DNA from: WHTF01 sp964482425
GTDB taxonomy: Bacteria > Desulfobacterota > Binatia > UBA9968
DNA: 6,708 nucleotides
Direction of reading: 5' to 3'
Assembly (NCBI GenBank): GCA_964482425.1
Contig: CAYZXN010000092.1
Span: 1 to 6,708, forward strand
Shown: positions 5,421 through 6,708 of the stretch, one piece after another
How the letters are laid out: every line of letters begins with the position of its first letter
How positions within the stretch are numbered: the stretch's first letter is position 1
Position numbers and translations under genes: made by a program
Notes under the pieces: model-generated
What the model saw: only the letters and a program-made list of their open reading frames with translations
The model's database searches: none
What the model was told of the DNA's origin: nothing

Positions 5421-6451
5421 TGGTCAACGGTAAGCAGAAAGCAGCCAGCAGCAATAACACCGTCATGAGTAGCCTGGTCTTTTCTCTGGTCATATGCGCC
5501 ATGCTCCTTGGCCTGTGCCCATCGGCTGAGGCGCAGCAGGCGAAGAAAGTCGGCGCTCGTATAGGATACCTGTCGGTACTCTCACCCTCTTCTGATTTCG
5601 GACGGATCGAAGCCTTCCGCCAAGGTATGCGCGAATTGGGCCACGTCGATGGGCAGAACATGACCATCGAGCCCCGGTATGCCGAGGGGAACTTGGCGCG
5701 ACTTCCTGATTTAGCTGGCGAGCTAGTCCGTCTGAAAGTTGACGTTATCGTTGCCGGTGGATCTACCGCTATTCGAGCAATCAAGAACGCCACAAACACG
5801 ATTCCAATCGTAATGGCCCACGGCAGTGACCCTGTCGAGCTCGGATATGTGACGAGCCTGGCAAGGCCTGGCGGAAATATCAGCGGGTTAACTCACCTGG
5901 CACCGGAGTTGGGCGGAAAGCGCCTGGAGTTGCTCAAAAACATTATTGCTCAACTTTCACGCGTCGCTATTCTCACCGATCCGGGAACCGGCGGCCATGG
6001 ACCCCAGATAAAAGAGCTTGAGATAGCTGGTCCCGCACTCGGTCTTCAACTTCGGTCCGTGGAAGTTCGTGAGCCAAACCTGTTAGAGGGCGGGTTCGCG
6101 GCAATGAATGCGTGGGGTGCGGGCGCCTTCATCGGACTGCAGCAACCTACGTTGGATCGAATGCGAGCACGAATCGTGGATCTCGCTGCCAAGCATCGGT
6201 TGCCAGCGATGTACCCGAATAGTGAATACGTAGAAATGGGCGGACTTATGTCCTATGCGGCGGACATCATCGCAATGTTCCGGCGCAGCGCCACTTATGT
6301 AGATAAAGTACTTAAGGGAGCCAAGCCTGCCGACCTACCTGTCGAGCAGCCCACTAAGTTTGAGTTGATGATCAATCTTAAAACAGCAAAACAGATCGGA
6401 CTGACGATACCGCCTAACCTGTTGGCGCGGGCGGACAGAGTGATTCGATGA
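5417..6451 (+). CDS. ABC transporter substrate-binding protein, ABC_sub_bind family (PF04392-like)
   Basis: A 344-residue exported protein. A signal peptide (hydrophobic core about 18-35) ends at AEA/QQ after residue 39; C34 sits in LGLCPSA, which is not a proper lipobox, so a soluble periplasmic form is likelier than a lipoprotein. The two-lobed family pattern is clear: IEAFRQGMRELGHVDGQN (64-81), VDVIVAGGSTAIRAIKNAT (108-126), GSDPVELGYVTSLARPGGNI (136-155), KRLELLK (168-174), PAMYPNSEYVEMGGLMSYAA (263-282) and the C-terminal IGLTIPPNLLARADRVIR (327-344). Such proteins feed small ligands to an ABC importer; the ligand is unknown here (family members include amino-acid binders). Start: ATG at 5417 has AGGA 7 nt upstream; an internal ATG at 5465 gives a shorter signal peptide but has no Shine-Dalgarno. 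No permease or ATPase gene is in the window. Both ends overlap neighbouring paralogous reading frames by 4 nt (ATGA), suggesting translational coupling. Confidence 0.93.
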   Translation: MMVNGKQKAASSNNTVMSSLVFSLVICAMLLGLCPSAEAQQAKKVGARIGYLSVLSPSSDFGRIEAFRQGMRELGHVDGQNMTIEPRYAEGNLARLPDLAGELVRLKVDVIVAGGSTAIRAIKNATNTIPIVMAHGSDPVELGYVTSLARPGGNISGLTHLAPELGGKRLELLKNIIAQLSRVAILTDPGTGGHGPQIKELEIAGPALGLQLRSVEVREPNLLEGGFAAMNAWGAGAFIGLQQPTLDRMRARIVDLAAKHRLPAMYPNSEYVEMGGLMSYAADIIAMFRRSATYVDKVLKGAKPADLPVEQPTKFELMINLKTAKQIGLTIPPNLLARADRVIR

Positions 6452-6708
6452 AATCCTTTTCTCATCAGGGGTTATTCGTCCGCAAAAACCTCTTGGATCT
6501 TTGGTTTTGCGCCGTGCTCTATGCGCTTTGTGTTGGCGCTCTGACTTTTGCCCTTTGTTCTGCAGTCCAGGCGCAGCAGCACCGTGTCTACCGCATAGGG
6601 GTTGTCACGCTGGGAAGCAGTATCACCGCGGAGATCAGCGGCCTGCGCGATGGGCTCAAAGAAGCCGGATACCTCGAAGGCAAAAACCTGGTCTTCGACA
6701 TGGGAATC
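6448..6708 (+). CDS. Second ABC_sub_bind substrate-binding protein, N-terminal part (runs off the right edge)
   Basis: The 87 residues present begin at an ATG overlapping the stop of the previous gene (ATGA, 6448-6451). A long signal peptide has a hydrophobic core at about 18-38 and a likely cleavage at VQA/QQ (after residue 42). The mature start YRIGVVTLGSS (48-58) and the block GLRDGLKEAGYLEGKNLVFD (65-84) match the family and correspond to RIGYLSVLS and FRQGMRELGHVDGQN of the upstream gene. It is a diverged paralogue, not a recent copy: the aligned parts differ at most positions. Translation is probably coupled to the upstream gene, since only a weak GGACAGAG precedes the ATG. The rest of the gene, and any permease or ATPase partners, lie beyond the window. 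Confidence 0.88.
   Translation, partial: MKSFSHQGLFVRKNLLDLWFCAVLYALCVGALTFALCSAVQAQQHRVYRIGVVTLGSSITAEISGLRDGLKEAGYLEGKNLVFDMGI

Overview
The window (about 55% GC by eye) looks like chromosomal DNA of a Gram-negative, probably free-living bacterium. Pointers are a PutA-type proline catabolic enzyme, a CnoX/YbbN thioredoxin, signal-peptide-bearing ABC_sub_bind periplasmic proteins, and Shine-Dalgarno sequences complementary to the usual 16S tail. A proteobacterial or Desulfobacterota/Binatota-like soil lineage is plausible, but the sequence alone does not fix the phylum.

Left and centre (1-4689) are all on the minus strand. Read 5'->3' the order is: an AI-2E/PerM-family membrane protein (4689-3613), an OsmC-like protein (3510-3016), a small AhpD/carboxymuconolactone-decarboxylase-like protein (2985-2740), a CnoX-type thioredoxin-TPR protein (2707-1853) and, after a 283-bp gap, the first 523 residues of a bifunctional proline dehydrogenase/P5C dehydrogenase (1569 to beyond base 1). 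The three small central genes are 30-32 nt apart and look like one thiol-redox operon.

The main discovery candidate is the OsmC-like gene. Its frame is interrupted by one in-frame TGA (3327-3325) exactly where the family has its peroxidatic cysteine. The frame then continues with family-like sequence to a second conserved Cys. Twelve nt after the TGA there is a perfect 7-bp hairpin with loop GGUACG, at the place and with the loop expected of a bacterial SECIS element. I read this as a selenoprotein of 164 residues (Sec62, Cys133). A conventional gene caller would split it into two ORFs.

The stretch 4690-5204 has no recognisable gene but holds a 17-bp imperfect inverted repeat (4943-4986) and smaller hairpins.

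The right side is on the plus strand: a decayed copy of an ABC_sub_bind gene (5205-5420, start and C-terminal tail kept, middle lost), an intact ABC_sub_bind protein (5417-6451), and the start of another one (6448 to beyond the end). Both junctions are 4-nt ATGA overlaps, so this was a tandem array of at least three paralogous substrate-binding protein genes, one of which has collapsed.
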